NCBI GenBank assembly: GCA_934276695.1
Contig: CAKQTF010000058.1
Coordinates: 1 to 6,468, forward strand
DNA: 6,468 nucleotides
Direction: 5' to 3'
DNA from: an uncultured Spirochaetales bacterium
Lineage (GTDB): Bacteria > Spirochaetota > Spirochaetia > Sphaerochaetales > Sphaerochaetaceae
The notes below the pieces were generated by a model. It did no database searches. It was given only the letters and a program-made list of their open reading frames with translations, and was not told the origin of the DNA. Below, piece after piece: positions 6,375 to 6,468 of the stretch. The translations under genes were made by a program, and so were the position numbers. Each line of letters opens with the position of its first letter. Within the stretch, counting starts at the first letter, position 1.

Positions 6375-6420
6375 TTACAGCTTTGAATGTCCACTTCAAA
6401 ATTATGTCTGAGGTGAGATA

Positions 6421-6468
6421 ATGACAAAGAAATCCAGGAATCAGCTGGCGAGAAAAAGCACTCCATAC
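6421..6468 (+). CDS. 5' end of an unidentified gene (partial)
   Basis: Sixteen codons are visible before the window ends. They begin at ATG with AGGTGA (6411-6416) 4 nt upstream. The predicted start MTKKSRNQLARKSTPY is strongly basic, which would suit a DNA-binding protein or transposase, but I do not recognise the family. The direct repeats just upstream support a regulated gene or a mobile-element terminus. The assignment rests only on start, ribosome-binding site and an open frame to the window edge. Confidence 0.4.
   Translation, partial: MTKKSRNQLARKSTPY

Larger units (their letters stand above)
6105..6420. other. Non-coding region between the ATPase frame and the right-end ORF
   Basis: About 316 nt with no credible gene on either strand; all frames have frequent stops. 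The left part holds the ATPase leader dyad and candidate promoter. Positions 6186-6227 can fold into an extended arm (ACTCA with TGAGT, AAAA with TTTT, an inner TCCC/GGGA), and 6249-6296 holds a GCCGCAT/ATGTGGC pairing with one G-U. The right part holds two 15-bp direct repeats and a ribosome-binding site. I see no known RNA family in it. Confidence 0.6.

Noticed and set aside
6105..6420. CRISPR array or replication iterons in the right intergenic region
   Set aside because: Only two repeat copies of 15 bp with a 6-bp gap are present, which is too few and too tightly spaced for a CRISPR array, and no DnaA-box cluster or replication gene is seen.

Overview
The window looks like chromosomal DNA from a diderm, probably host-associated bacterium of moderate GC (about 45% by eye). 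A spirochaete of the Sphaerochaetaceae/Treponemataceae kind is my best guess. It rests on the style of the solute-binding protein N-terminus (a signal peptide ending AFA, then NGSSEK, with no lipobox cysteine) and on the presence of a DUF4143-type ATPase. This is pattern recall and not proof.

Layout. Positions 1-4758 hold a left-to-right gene train: (i) the last codons of an upstream gene, probably the partner ATPase of a peptide transporter; (ii) a DppF/OppF-type ABC ATPase (25-975); (iii) a periplasmic family-5 peptide-binding protein (1022-2572); (iv) a strong intrinsic terminator-like hairpin (2591-2617); (v) an M42-family metallo-aminopeptidase (2632-3708); and (vi) a DegT/StrS-like PLP-dependent protein of unknown substrate (3718-4758). 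A hairpin at 4778-4803 closes the train. The minus strand then carries an AAA_14/DUF4143 ATPase reading frame (6104 down to 4806). It is intact apart from one in-frame TAA that replaces the residue before GKS in its Walker A motif, so it is annotated as a pseudogene (or a base-call error). Positions 6105-6420 are non-coding and hold a dyad, a candidate promoter for the ATPase and a pair of 15-bp direct repeats spaced 21 bp apart. A new plus-strand ORF starts at 6421 and runs off the window.

How the genes fit together. Peptides would be captured in the periplasm by the binding protein, pumped in by the ABC transporter (permeases presumably upstream, outside the window), and trimmed in the cytoplasm by the M42 peptidase. 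The PLP-dependent protein is translationally close-coupled to the peptidase and is the real unknown. It could act on an amino acid or modified amine released from the imported peptide, but no substrate can be read from the sequence. I see no CRISPR array, tRNA or rRNA. I found no clearly new biological system. The points most worth checking are the P-loop stop codon, the uncharacterised PLP enzyme in a peptide-uptake operon, and the repeat-bearing region at the right end.
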